Of a stretch of 64,000 nucleotides of DNA, positions 51,009 to 59,743 are shown one piece after another (positions within the stretch are counted from its first letter, which is position 1; every line of letters starts with the position of its first letter). Made by a program: the position numbers and the translations under genes. Source of the stretch: Ruminococcus sp. HUN007 (GTDB taxonomy: Bacteria; Bacillota; Clostridia; Oscillospirales; Ruminococcaceae); assembly GCF_000712055.1 (NCBI RefSeq), contig NZ_JOOA01000002.1, positions 1,488,001 to 1,552,000 on the forward strand, written 5' to 3'. Below the pieces are notes generated by a model. It saw only the letters and a list, made by a program, of their open reading frames with translations. It had not been told where the DNA came from and made no database searches.

Positions 51009-51980
51009 TTAAAGCTGTCTGAAAGCCGTGATCTCACCGCAGAGAACCGACGCGATCAGCTTGATATTTACATTTTTATCGATAAGCGAGTACGCTTTTC
51101 CGAGTGCGTCGTGCATCCTTTCACAGGCATTCATTGTCGTACCGGATGACAGTTCACGTGCTCCTCTGTCATAGCATCCTGTCATGCTGCCAGGATCATA
51201 ACGCAGCGCAAGGGCATCACGGATTATGCAGTCGAGCATTCCTATGACGGTTTTAAACATATCCTTGTCGGCCGAAGCATCAGTAAGATTCTTCAGTATG
51301 CCGTACTCGTCCCTGTTAATTATACAGTCTGTGACCTTTTTTGTCAAATCAACAGCGGTCTTCATGGCATCTGAACTGATGTATTCCAGACACCTGCCGG
51401 CATTACCGCCGAAAACAGACGCTGCCTCTTCCGCATCCGCTCCGGAAACACCGCACGCAGCCAGTGCTTCCATAAGTTCTTCACGGCTCAACGGCGCAGC
51501 ATTCAGGGTTATGACTCTTGAACGAATGGTCTCGAGGATAACGTTTCTGTCCGTCACGGTAAAGATAAAATACGCATGATCCGGCGGCTCTTCAATAAGC
51601 TTGAGCAGCGAGTTCTGCGCCTGAACGGTTATTTTGTCAGCGTCAGTGAATATATATATTTTCCTGTCGCCGTTATTCGGTTTTATATACGCATCCGAGC
51701 AGATCTCCCTGACCGTATCGACAGAAAATCCGCCCAGCTTGCCGCTATGCTCCGCATAGATAATATCCGGATGGGTGTGTTCTGAAGCAAGATGACATGA
51801 CCTGCACGCAAAGCACGGCTTCTCCGCACTTTCACACACAAGCAGTGCTGCAAGCCAGTCAGCAATAGTCTTCTTTCCAAGCCCCTTCTCACCGCATATA
51901 AGGAACGAATGAGCCATTCTGTCCTTTTCGGACATATTTATTATAGTTTCTTTTATTAATTTATTTCCATAGATTTTCAT
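51009..51980 (-). CDS. holB: DNA polymerase III subunit delta prime
   Basis: A 323-aa clamp-loader subunit. It begins with the P-loop FLICGEKGLGKKTIADWL, then a zinc-binding cysteine module (CFACRSCHLASEHTHPD), and the SRC-like sensor region appears as ILETIRSRVITLN. The C-terminal collar domain follows. It works with the holA product at the other end of this window. The gene lies 9 bp after the decarboxylase gene and 17 bp before ricT. Confidence 0.92.
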   Translation of the reverse strand: MKIYGNKLIKETIINMSEKDRMAHSFLICGEKGLGKKTIADWLAALLVCESAEKPCFACRSCHLASEHTHPDIIYAEHSGKLGGFSVDTVREICSDAYIKPNNGDRKIYIFTDADKITVQAQNSLLKLIEEPPDHAYFIFTVTDRNVILETIRSRVITLNAAPLSREELMEALAACGVSGADAEEAASVFGGNAGRCLEYISSDAMKTAVDLTKKVTDCIINRDEYGILKNLTDASADKDMFKTVIGMLDCIIRDALALRYDPGSMTGCYDRGARELSSGTTMNACERMHDALGKAYSLIDKNVNIKLIASVLCGEITAFRQL

Positions 51981-51989
51981 TCCAGATGA

Positions 51990-53336
51990 TTATTCCTTTA
52001 TATCGTTCTTTACGACTCTCACTGTATCGATACCGAAGCTCTGCATTATTTCTGCAAGTTCCGGTGAGATGAGTTCGCCGCTTACGGCTATCGGTACGGC
52101 GGGAGGGCACGGGAGGTCGAGGGAGGTGCAGATGCGTCCGGTGGATTTGTTTACCGGTATCTCTTCGTAGTCACGGAAGGCGGCTTCACGAATTGTTAGT
52201 ATCTTCTCCGGAGGCGGAAGGTGGAATTTTTCTTCCTTCGGATATTCCGGAACGAAGTCAGTCTTCATGAGCACATCTGCCACCTTAAGATATGCATCGT
52301 GATCGTCGCACGGTGAGAAGAGCATTACTATGTAGGTATCGTCTGCGTATTCGTATTCGATGCCGTTCTCACGGAGATATGCGGCAAGTACTGATCCCTT
52401 TATGCCACTCCTCGCAGCATTTACTGTAAAGTGAAGATCTTCGCGGTCGAAGGCCGGATATGAGATGACATAACGTTTTTCCACTGTCCTCCGGAGTTCA
52501 TCCGTCCATTTTACTGCGTCTGCAAGCTTCCCGCGTATTTCATCAGCGATAAAGCGGTTGCACAGATCAAGTGAACAGGTTATGAGATAGGACGGACTGG
52601 TGGAGGCAAAAAGCAGCATGGCTTCCTTCTCCTTTGAAACGTAACGCTCGTTTCCAACATGCAGATAAGCCGCTCCCGTCAGTGCCGGAAGCATTTTATG
52701 TGCCGAGTCGCAGCACAGATCAGCCCCCAGATGCACCGGATGGCGGTTTTCGCTGTAAAACGGCAGCAGTCCGCCGTGGGCGTTATCAACTAGAAGTACC
52801 GCGCCGTAACGGTGGCACAGATCTGCCAGCGTCTTTATATCTGCCATTGCACCGAGATAATCCGGCGATGTCACGTAAAGGCAGGCATTCTGATTCGCCT
52901 TAAGTTTTTCTTCGACAGCGTTTAAAGGTATCTGCCCGGAAACGTAGGTGTCAATATACTCCGGCATTATCCAGTCCGGATCGATGTCAAGAAGCGTACA
53001 GGCACTAAGAAATGCACGGTGAACGTTTCGCACAGCAATGACTTTCCTGCCCTCGCGTTTTACAAGGGCGAGCATGGTCTGTATGCACTGGGTCGAACCG
53101 CCCGTGGAATAGAACGTTGCCTTCGTTCCGAAAAGCTCTGTGGCATTTCTCTCGCTTTCAGCTATTATCCCCTCGTCCGAAAACAGATTGCCGGCATCGG
53201 TTATTTCGGTCAGATCAAGTCTGAATATTTCCGACAGTTCATTGCCGGTTTTCTTCCCCTTGTGTCCCGGCATATGCATACGCAGCGTGCCGCTTTCAGC
53301 ATATGAGATCAGATAATCATAAACCGGTGTGTCCAT
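51990..53336 (-). CDS. Orn/Lys/Arg decarboxylase family PLP enzyme (YaaO-like)
   Basis: A 448-aa fold-type I PLP enzyme. The N-terminal part shows RMHMPGHKGKK and FYSTGGSTQCIQTML, the middle VDNAHGGLLPF, and the PLP lysine lies in CDSAHKMLPALTGAAYLH. The C-terminal decarboxylase domain is shorter than in large inducible lysine or arginine decarboxylases, as in B. subtilis YaaO/SpeA. The product would be cadaverine, putrescine or agmatine; the substrate is not clear from sequence. It leads the decarboxylase-holB-ricT operon, as is common in Firmicutes, although tmk is absent here. Confidence 0.88.
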   Translation of the reverse strand: MDTPVYDYLISYAESGTLRMHMPGHKGKKTGNELSEIFRLDLTEITDAGNLFSDEGIIAESERNATELFGTKATFYSTGGSTQCIQTMLALVKREGRKVIAVRNVHRAFLSACTLLDIDPDWIMPEYIDTYVSGQIPLNAVEEKLKANQNACLYVTSPDYLGAMADIKTLADLCHRYGAVLLVDNAHGGLLPFYSENRHPVHLGADLCCDSAHKMLPALTGAAYLHVGNERYVSKEKEAMLLFASTSPSYLITCSLDLCNRFIADEIRGKLADAVKWTDELRRTVEKRYVISYPAFDREDLHFTVNAARSGIKGSVLAAYLRENGIEYEYADDTYIVMLFSPCDDHDAYLKVADVLMKTDFVPEYPKEEKFHLPPPEKILTIREAAFRDYEEIPVNKSTGRICTSLDLPCPPAVPIAVSGELISPELAEIMQSFGIDTVRVVKNDIKE

Positions 53337-53428
53337 TGAATCCGCTCCTGTAAAAGCGTTTCAGGAAACGCAGACCATAAAAATGATCCGGCATTCTCCT
53401 TTAACGAATTCCAAAAAATCATATGTTT

Positions 53429-53457
53429 ATTATAACACAACCGCGGTCTGTCTGCAA
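53429..53457 (-). promoter_or_regulatory. promoter of the decarboxylase-holB-ricT operon
   Basis: On the minus strand TTGCAG and TATAAT are separated by 17 bp. Two ACCGCGGT palindromes, one inside the spacer, lie next to it (about 53440-53478) and could form the terminator stem of the upstream gene. Confidence 0.65.
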
Positions 53458-53480
53458 GGCAAACAAAACCGCGGTCAGTG

Positions 53481-54734
53481 TTACGAACCTTTTTTATTAA
53501 GCTTATAGAAATACTCCACAGCAAACTGTATTTTGGTTGCGTTGAAGCCTTCTTCAAGCGGATAGATAAAATAAGTATTGTCAACAGTCGAAAGAGTAAC
53601 GCACTGACCTTTTCCACGGTAGTCGTACTCGGTATGGATCGATGTCATCGAAGATGATGAGAAGAACATCGTTTCAGGTTCCGTTTTTCCGTAGTCCTTA
53701 AAGGTAAGATAAAAGCCCTCCTTTTTATGGACAAGCCTTCCCTCGCCAAGATCAATGAAGTTTACCGCATTCGGAAGCGACTCTATTCTTACTTTCATGT
53801 CAAGGGCGTATCTGTCTGCGCCGATCTCTTCATGCACGCAGCGTCTCTCATATTCGTACCAGTCCGGGATATGCGAGAATTCATCCTCACTGCCGTCCGG
53901 CTTTACCATGCGTCCGTATTCAGTCATATGTCGCTTTGCTCCGCAGGATGTGCATTCGATGTCCGCACCGGAAGTCTTCATGCAGAACTCTTTTCCGCAC
54001 TCAGGACATAAGTATAACGGCTTTTCTATTCCCTCGGCACGCTTTTCATAGGTTACCGCCATCTTCGTTTCATACTGCCAGGCGTATTCGTCATAGGCAA
54101 GGAATTCTGAAAGCTTTGCATTTATCTCCGATTCGTCTGCCTTTTCCACTTCTTCACGGGTAAATACCTGCGTAATAGTCGCATCGAGCAGGACTTCCTT
54201 ACGCATGGTCAGGTTCCAGATAGGTGACTGAAGGTAATTTCCCCGCATATTCAGGACAACTACCGGAACGTCAAGATATTTTACCAGTTTAGCAACAGAT
54301 TCCGGAAGTTCGGAACTGGTTCCGACGTTGGCATATCTCGCCTCAGGATAGAGGACGAGTATCCCTTTTCTGAGCATAACATTCCGTATGTTCTTTATCA
54401 GGGAAATGTCGTTTACGAACTTTCTTGTACCGAGGCATCCCACCTGACGGTAGATCCACTCGCCGTAGTTTTCGAAACCTTCAAGCTCGGAAACGTAATT
54501 GGCGCGGAACGGGAAAAGTGCCAGCGGCGAAACAAGAAAATCCATGAAGGCATGATGGGTGCCGAGAACGAGAAACGGCGGTTTCAGTCCCTTCATGCGG
54601 ACTTTGTTTATACGAAGCTTTGAACTCCTTGTGGCAAACCAGCAGATTGCCCAGATAAGAGGCATCATGAAAAAGTTCTGCTTCGGCGGTATACGTTTGC
54701 GGTCAAAAGGCGTTGTGTCCGGCTGCTTCTTCAT
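53481..54734 (-). CDS. PlsC-like acyltransferase with C-terminal zinc ribbon
   Basis: A 417-aa protein. The acyltransferase domain carries LGTHHAFMDFLVSPLAL with the HxxxxD catalytic pair (about residue 58), RKFVNDISLIKNIR and LYPEARYANVGTSSELPESV, where the second substrate motif EGxR is replaced by PEAR. After residue 240 comes a zinc ribbon, CPECGKEF.....CTSCGAKR, then a beta-rich tail of 140 residues with YFYKLNKKGS at the end. PlsC enzymes acylate lysophosphatidate in phospholipid synthesis; the zinc-ribbon tail is not part of the classical enzyme. The start overlaps the transporter stop by 4 bp. Confidence 0.78.
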   Translation of the reverse strand: MKKQPDTTPFDRKRIPPKQNFFMMPLIWAICWFATRSSKLRINKVRMKGLKPPFLVLGTHHAFMDFLVSPLALFPFRANYVSELEGFENYGEWIYRQVGCLGTRKFVNDISLIKNIRNVMLRKGILVLYPEARYANVGTSSELPESVAKLVKYLDVPVVVLNMRGNYLQSPIWNLTMRKEVLLDATITQVFTREEVEKADESEINAKLSEFLAYDEYAWQYETKMAVTYEKRAEGIEKPLYLCPECGKEFCMKTSGADIECTSCGAKRHMTEYGRMVKPDGSEDEFSHIPDWYEYERRCVHEEIGADRYALDMKVRIESLPNAVNFIDLGEGRLVHKKEGFYLTFKDYGKTEPETMFFSSSSMTSIHTEYDYRGKGQCVTLSTVDNTYFIYPLEEGFNATKIQFAVEYFYKLNKKGS

Positions 54735-56026
54735 ACTGTGACCTCATCTCTGTCCCTTAAAATGTATCTTCTGACAGGCGGAATGATACTCAGAACGTAG
54801 TAGAGCACACCTGTTCCAAGGAAAGAAAATCCGGTAGGTGTCAGTCGGAAAAGAGTCATGCTGTGAATCTCACCGGAAAGCGGATTGTAGATGAGCAGTG
54901 ACATGGCGCATCCGGCAGCAACACAGGCAAGTCCGACAATGTTGAATCCGCCGGTATAGTCGTAGACTGTGCTTTTTCCGAGGCCGTATGCACCGCGGAG
55001 AGAGAGCTTCTGCTTTCGTACGAAGAAGAAATCCACGAACAGAAGAGCGGCAAGCGGAGCATATACACAGGCACTGACTGTGAGGAAGGAACCGAAGTAC
55101 TCGATGATCTTTCCCCATACGCAGAGAATGCCGACGTAAACTGCAAGTATCATGATGAGGAGGCGGTAATCTGCTTTACGGAACGACGTCTTGAGCATTA
55201 CGCCGTAGATGTACGAACCGACAGCCTGTGTTCCGATATTGGCGAAGGCAACGAGAAGGAGCGAGCTGAAGGCAAGAGCGGGAACGGAAAGAGTCGCAAG
55301 CATGAGTGTCGGGTCGTCGATCATCTCGCCTGTAACGTGGTTCATGGCAATTGCCATAACTGCGCCTACAACTACGAAAAATGAACCTGCAGCGCCCTGA
55401 CCGAGCACGCCTGCCCAGAAACCGGAGCTTTCCTTTCTGGTGAGACGAGGCACTTCCGCCATACCGCCGACGAGGGTGATAACAAAGGCAAAATTCGCTT
55501 CAATGGAAATGATGTACGGTATTATACTCTTCGGATATGCTGAAGTATCAGGTTTGTAGTTCCATATCGTATCAAACGGAACGGAAGTGAATCCGACTAT
55601 GACAACAACTACTCCGAGGGCAAGAAGAAGCGGAACGAGTATACGTGTTGTAAAAGTTATCGATGTGACACCGCGGTAGGCTATTATGGTTCCGGCTGCA
55701 ACGCAGAGAAGCTGAAGTGCAAGATGCGTCCACCCGGGCAGCGTCACCCCGAACAGTCCCGCCAGATTCCCCATGGAAGATGCAAACAGATCCGCACAGA
55801 CGGCGTACCACGGAAAATTGATAACAATTATCACGACTGTCATGAACGTAACACCCTTGTGTCCGAAAACAGATTTGAGCCATACCCAGATATCGATGCC
55901 GTACCGCACTGAAAGTATGACCGGAAGCTGGTATATCGCAAGCATGAGTACCGCGCCGAAAAACGCGCCGATAAGAAGCTGTTTAAATCCTACCTTCGGA
56001 AATACGGCTTCGCCGTATATACCCAC
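54731..56026 (-). pseudogene. NCS1-family transporter, probably 5'-truncated
   Basis: About 430 aa with eleven predicted helices; WYAVCADLFASSMGNL, TTRILVPLLLALGVVVVIVG and SIEANFAFVITLVGGMAEVPRL are typical of cytosine/purine NCS1 permeases. The frame opens at a GTG at 56077, but that stretch contains the terminator of the gene before it, so the first possible start is the GTG at 56026, which has no ribosome site. Compared with CodB, the first membrane helix is missing, and the first dozen codons (YGEAVFPKVGF) come from sequence related to the palindromic repeat. The remainder is intact and its stop overlaps the acyltransferase start. It may be a recently broken gene or start at an unusual site. 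Confidence 0.55.
55985..56019 (-). repeat. fragment of the palindromic repeat in the transporter 5' end
   Basis: About 30 of 35 bases match the ACCTTCGGAAAT..CGGC..GCCG part of copy B, in the same orientation on the plus strand. It lies exactly where the normal start of the transporter gene would be. Confidence 0.5.
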
Positions 56027-56062
56027 AAAAAAACACAGCCTGTATGCGTTACAGACTGCGTT
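56027..56062 (-). terminator. intrinsic terminator of the 66-aa membrane protein gene
   Basis: On the minus strand AACGCAGTCTGTA and TACAGGCTGTGTT pair (13 bp, two G-T pairs) and T7 follows. It lies inside the formally open frame of the transporter. Confidence 0.8.
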
Positions 56063-56145
56063 TTCTATATTGCGCACTGTTTAATTGTCTTTGCTGCGGC
56101 AGCCCCCTGCCGAGGAAATGTTTTGCTCAGAAATCTCCGTTTGCA

Positions 56146-56346
56146 TCAGATGTCAGCATCAACCTCATCAAGATCAAGTTTCTGACTGTCCGGTCTGTCC
56201 CCTACTATTGCAGTCATAATGCACAGAAGTGCAGGAATGCAGATAAGAGCTGCATTGAATTTACTGCTGTCCTGTCCTACATACGAAACCGCTGCAAATG
56301 TAAGAATGCCAAGTACAACTGATAAAACTGTCATGAACTTTCTCAT
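56146..56346 (-). CDS. small two-helix membrane protein
   Basis: 66 aa: MRKFMTVLSVVLGILTFAAV, then a second helix FNAALICIPALLCIMTAIVG and an acidic tail (DSQKLDLDEVDADI). The ATG at 56346 follows GGGGAG; the frame extends to 56367 without a better site. It is a one-gene unit with a terminator at 56027-56062. I do not recognise the family. Confidence 0.65.
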   Translation of the reverse strand: MRKFMTVLSVVLGILTFAAVSYVGQDSSKFNAALICIPALLCIMTAIVGDRPDSQKLDLDEVDADI

Positions 56347-56367
56347 TTTAACTCCCCGCTTTCGCAA

Positions 56368-56704
56368 TCATAAAAATATAATAAATATCTCCCTTTTTTC
56401 GGAACCGCTGAACTGCTCATCATTCATTTCAGCCAGCTTTTCCGTATCGCTTTCGATGTAAATTATATTATCACAATAACTTTAATTTGTAAACGGGTAT
56501 AAAGAAATTTTGTTCACATTCACAAACGATGTATCTTTGGTTAGGTGAATATGAATAACGAGAATTAACATTATTTTCTATTTAATTGCCAATCATTAGG
56601 AGAAAAAATACCTGTTAGGGCGAAATGATTACCTGTTAGGGCGAAACTGTTTACTTCCGGTCATCAATATGGTACAATCAAGTTACTGCAGTAAATAATT
56701 TACA
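56368..56704. other. gap with paired direct repeat upstream of the Rpn-type gene
   Basis: Apart from AT-rich sequence, it holds the direct repeat TACCTGTTAGGGCGAAA at 56609-56625 and 56630-56646. No gene is seen. Confidence 0.6.
56609..56646 (+). repeat. two 17-bp direct repeats with 21-bp period
   Basis: TACCTGTTAGGGCGAAA occurs twice, exactly 21 bp apart, which is two helical turns. It lies about 60 bp before the -35 box of the Rpn-type gene, as expected for a tandem protein-binding site. Confidence 0.75.
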
Positions 56705-56733
56705 TTGTATAACTACTCCGGATATGTTATACT
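56705..56733 (+). promoter_or_regulatory. promoter of the second Rpn-type gene
   Basis: TTGTAT and TATACT are separated by 17 bp, and an AAGGAGGAG ribosome site follows at once. Confidence 0.65.
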
Positions 56734-56749
56734 AAAAAGGAGGAGAAGA

Positions 56750-57694
56750 ATGAGCGAAGTCTATGACGGAGCCTTCCGATCTATTATTAACGAATGTTGC
56801 CAATTCGTACTGCCGTTTATCAATGAAGCTTTCGGTGAAAACTACTCCGGCAACGAACAGATAGTCTTCTACCCTAACGAGCATTTCATTATTCAGAATG
56901 AAGATGCCGATAAAAGGAGAATCACTGATACCAATTTTACTGTTATCGGTGAAGGAAAAAAGAACTATCATCTTGAATGTGAAAGCAGTCCCTATTCGGA
57001 TAATATGCTCTTACGCATTTTCGAGTATGATACGCAGATTGCACTTGACAACAGCAAAGTAACAGAGGATGCAATAACAGTATCCTTACCTCACACCGCT
57101 ATTCTTTATCTAAGAAGCAGCAGAAAAACGCCAAAGAAACTGAAGATAAGTATCGAAGTTCCAGGCGGAAAGCACATCAGTTACTACGTTCCGGTCGTCA
57201 GGATGAAAAGCTACACGATAGAACAGATCTTTGAAAAGAAGCTATACATGCTCATACCGTTCTATATTTTCAATTTTGAAAAAGAACTGCCTGCGTGTGA
57301 AAAGAACGAAGAAAAGCTTAAGATCCTTGAAAGCAAGTTTAAGCAGATATCTGACAGACTTATTGAACTTAGAGACAAAGGCGAGATCACAGCGCTGGAG
57401 TACAACACCATCGCTAGCCTTTCAAAGGATGTTATAAACCAGATTGCAAAGAAATACAAATCAGTCAGCAAGGGAGTTGGTAATATTATGCGCGGACCTA
57501 TGATCATTACCGAAGGAATGAAAATCTATGATGAAGGTATGCAAAAGGGCGAGATTAACGGCATCCTTAAACATCAAATCGAAACTGCCAAAAATATGAT
57601 TTTCGACGGTGTTTCAGATGATCTTATCATTAAGTACTCCGGGATTTCACCTGAAAAGCTTGAAGAACTCAAAGCAGAAATGGCTAAAAGCTAA
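56750..57694 (+). CDS. Rpn-type / PD-(D/E)XK family protein (2)
   Basis: 314 aa starting MSEVYDGAFRSIINECC behind AAAAAGGAGGAGAAG; the frame opens 15 codons earlier. The nuclease core is seen as ITDTNFTVIGEGKKNYHLECES, with the D...ExE pattern of the PD-(D/E)XK fold and a lysine-rich stretch after it. The C-terminal half is helical, with YDEGMQKGEINGILKHQIE and a final ISPEKLEELKAEMA, like other members annotated as putative transposases in Clostridia. It differs much from the gene at 8471. It has its own promoter and terminator and sits alone between two unrelated clusters. Confidence 0.72.
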   Translation: MSEVYDGAFRSIINECCQFVLPFINEAFGENYSGNEQIVFYPNEHFIIQNEDADKRRITDTNFTVIGEGKKNYHLECESSPYSDNMLLRIFEYDTQIALDNSKVTEDAITVSLPHTAILYLRSSRKTPKKLKISIEVPGGKHISYYVPVVRMKSYTIEQIFEKKLYMLIPFYIFNFEKELPACEKNEEKLKILESKFKQISDRLIELRDKGEITALEYNTIASLSKDVINQIAKKYKSVSKGVGNIMRGPMIITEGMKIYDEGMQKGEINGILKHQIETAKNMIFDGVSDDLIIKYSGISPEKLEELKAEMAKS

Positions 57695-57716
57695 ACCTAA
57701 CTGAATACAAAACCGA

Positions 57717-57756
57717 CCTCAGTAAAGTTGATTTTTACTTTACTGAGGCCGTTTTT
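57717..57756 (+). terminator. intrinsic terminator of the second Rpn-type gene
   Basis: CCTCAGTAAAGT and ACTTTACTGAGG pair with an 8-nt loop; GCCGTTTTT follows. Confidence 0.82.
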
Positions 57757-57786
57757 CGTAAATTATGAAAATTAAACGGGGCCTTC

Positions 57787-57820
57787 AAAATGCTGCGCAT
57801 GAAAATGTGCAGCATTTTTT
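57787..57820. terminator. intrinsic terminator of the sugar ABC cluster
   Basis: AAAATGCTGC and GCAGCATTTTTT pair. It lies about 50 bp after the last permease gene on the minus strand. Confidence 0.65.
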
Positions 57821-57869
57821 CTATAGCATCATCCGGTTCGTAAGAGGCGGATGATACCGAATGATACCA

Positions 57870-58838
57870 TCAGCCGGCGAGGCCGGAGCGTTCTATGCCT
57901 TCTGTGAAATGCTTCTGCAGGAAAATATACATAACAAGCATCGGCGAGATGGACATAAGGCAGGCAGCCTGGGTCCAGACTACGTACTCGCGGGCGGAGA
58001 CTCTGAGACTTGCATCGTTGAAGAGTGCGGCGTTGAGGACCGGCTGAATGTTTTTTATTGTGAGGGCGAGTGTGCGGTTGCTGCTGAAGAATGCGTTGCA
58101 TACGTAGTAGTCGTTCCAGTACCACACCACTGCAAAAAGAAATACTGTAAGCAGCGAGGATAGTGCATTCGGCATCATGATCACCAGAAACGTCCTTAAC
58201 GGACCGCATCCGTCGAGACAGGCGGCATCTTCAAGTTCACGCGGAAGGCCGCGGAAGAACTGCCTGAAGATGAATATCATGATACCGGCCCTGATACCAT
58301 TTGCTGTCATGGCAGGCAGATACATAGTCCAGGCTGTATTTATCATTCCCAGAGACTTGAACAGATCATACTGCGGAAGCAGGATCACCTGCGGCGGTAC
58401 GAGTATCATGAGGATCACCACGGCAAACAGTATCTTTTTCCCCTTAAACTGAAACCGTGCGAACCCATATCCTGTCACTGCCGTCGAAATGATCTGGCAG
58501 AATGAACACCCGATATTTATAAAAAGCGTATTTACAAGTGTATTTTTCAGATCCATTGCTCTTGCAGTTTCCTTAATGGCATCAAGCGTGAAATGCCTCG
58601 GTATCCACATGACCGTCGGATCATTCATGTCACCGCGTTCCCTGAAAGCACAGCTTATCATGAAAATAAGCGGATACAGGATAACAAAACAGAGTCCGGT
58701 AAGAATAAGCGTCCTGAAAACAGGCCAGACTGCATCTGTTATCCTTTTTCTTCTGAGATATGTCAGCTGTTCCTTTGACATGAGCTTCTCATGTTCTTTT
58801 TTTCTGTCGTGTCTTTTTTTCTTTTCTTCTTTATTCAT
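57870..58838 (-). CDS. carbohydrate ABC transporter permease (MalG-like)
   Basis: 322 aa with six predicted helices. The EAA loop reads ELEDAACLDGCGPLRTFLVIMMPNA, the contact with the ATPase. A very basic, charged N-terminus (MNKEEKKKRHDRKKEH) precedes the first helix. The frame opens at 58922, but the ATG at 58838 overlaps the stop of the other permease (TGATG) and is the natural start. Together the two form the membrane pore of a CUT1-type sugar importer; the ATPase (an MsmK-like protein) and binding protein are not in the window. Confidence 0.9.
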   Translation of the reverse strand: MNKEEKKKRHDRKKEHEKLMSKEQLTYLRRKRITDAVWPVFRTLILTGLCFVILYPLIFMISCAFRERGDMNDPTVMWIPRHFTLDAIKETARAMDLKNTLVNTLFINIGCSFCQIISTAVTGYGFARFQFKGKKILFAVVILMILVPPQVILLPQYDLFKSLGMINTAWTMYLPAMTANGIRAGIMIFIFRQFFRGLPRELEDAACLDGCGPLRTFLVIMMPNALSSLLTVFLFAVVWYWNDYYVCNAFFSSNRTLALTIKNIQPVLNAALFNDASLRVSAREYVVWTQAACLMSISPMLVMYIFLQKHFTEGIERSGLAG

Positions 58839-59743
58839 CAGTCGACCTCGTAGTAAACGTGTTTTCCGATCACAAGAAAAACAAGTCCCACCATCAGGAT
58901 AACTATTCCGAAATATGACCATACCATAGCTGCTGCAAGCCCGTATTTCCAGTCGCTCTGCATAGCTATTATACGTTCCATTACCTTGTTGCCTGAATCA
59001 GTGAATGAATCAATGACCGTAAACACGAGGTTTGCAAGTATCATCGGGCTTACATACGGAAAGGTGATCTTCCAGAAGTATTCCCATGCCGTGGCACCCT
59101 CGAGTTCGGCCGCCTCTCTTGCCGACGGCGGAATATTCTGAAGTGCCGCAAGAAAGATGAGTATCTGAATTCCCGAATGCCACACTATGGCGAAAATTCC
59201 GTCTATGGTATGCTTTATTGTATCTGTCAGTGTCTGACTCAGTCCGTAAATACCTGTAAACTCCAGCAGATCAGTAACCATATCTGTTTCAAATACAGTT
59301 GAGAACTGCTCGGCACCTTCAGCTCCGCTGACATTCATATCACCGGTTATAACCGCATAGACCGGCCCGGATGCAACTATTACCGGAAGGAAGAAAACCG
59401 CTCTTACAAATGTCCTTCCCCGGAATTTCTGATTTATCAGCACAGCTGAAAACATTGAAAATATAAGGATTATCGGCGTCGTCCTCAGCATCTCAGCGAT
59501 CTCATCGGTAAGATATGTGCGGAAATACGGATCTTTTGTCAGCGCTGCAGAATAGTTTTTAAGCCCCGTCCACACACCGCCGGCACCGGGAGTAACATCT
59601 TCAAATGAATAGATAAACGAATTTGCCACCGGAATTATAAAAAACACAAGTGTACCGATGATCCAGAGACTCAGAAAGCCGTAACCGTACAGGCTTTTCT
59701 GCTTTTCATAGGAAAGACGTGCTTTTCTTTTTTCCTTTTTCAT
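58838..59743 (-). CDS. carbohydrate ABC transporter permease (MalF-like)
   Basis: 301 aa with six helices, starting with a basic segment and LSLWIIGTLVFFIIPVANSF. It has the EAA loop AREAAELEGATAWEYFWKITFPYVSP. A large periplasmic-side insert of about 70 residues after the third helix (around VSGAEGAEQFSTVF) is typical of MalF-like CUT1 permeases with DUF5696 neighbours. Its start overlaps the stop of the DUF5696 gene by one base, and its end overlaps the MalG-like start. Confidence 0.9.
   Translation of the reverse strand: MKKEKRKARLSYEKQKSLYGYGFLSLWIIGTLVFFIIPVANSFIYSFEDVTPGAGGVWTGLKNYSAALTKDPYFRTYLTDEIAEMLRTTPIILIFSMFSAVLINQKFRGRTFVRAVFFLPVIVASGPVYAVITGDMNVSGAEGAEQFSTVFETDMVTDLLEFTGIYGLSQTLTDTIKHTIDGIFAIVWHSGIQILIFLAALQNIPPSAREAAELEGATAWEYFWKITFPYVSPMILANLVFTVIDSFTDSGNKVMERIIAMQSDWKYGLAAAMVWSYFGIVILMVGLVFLVIGKHVYYEVD

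Noticed and set aside
53309..53617. Minus-strand frame between the acyltransferase and decarboxylase genes
   Set aside because: It crosses a promoter and an inverted repeat, and overlaps the acyltransferase end in another frame.
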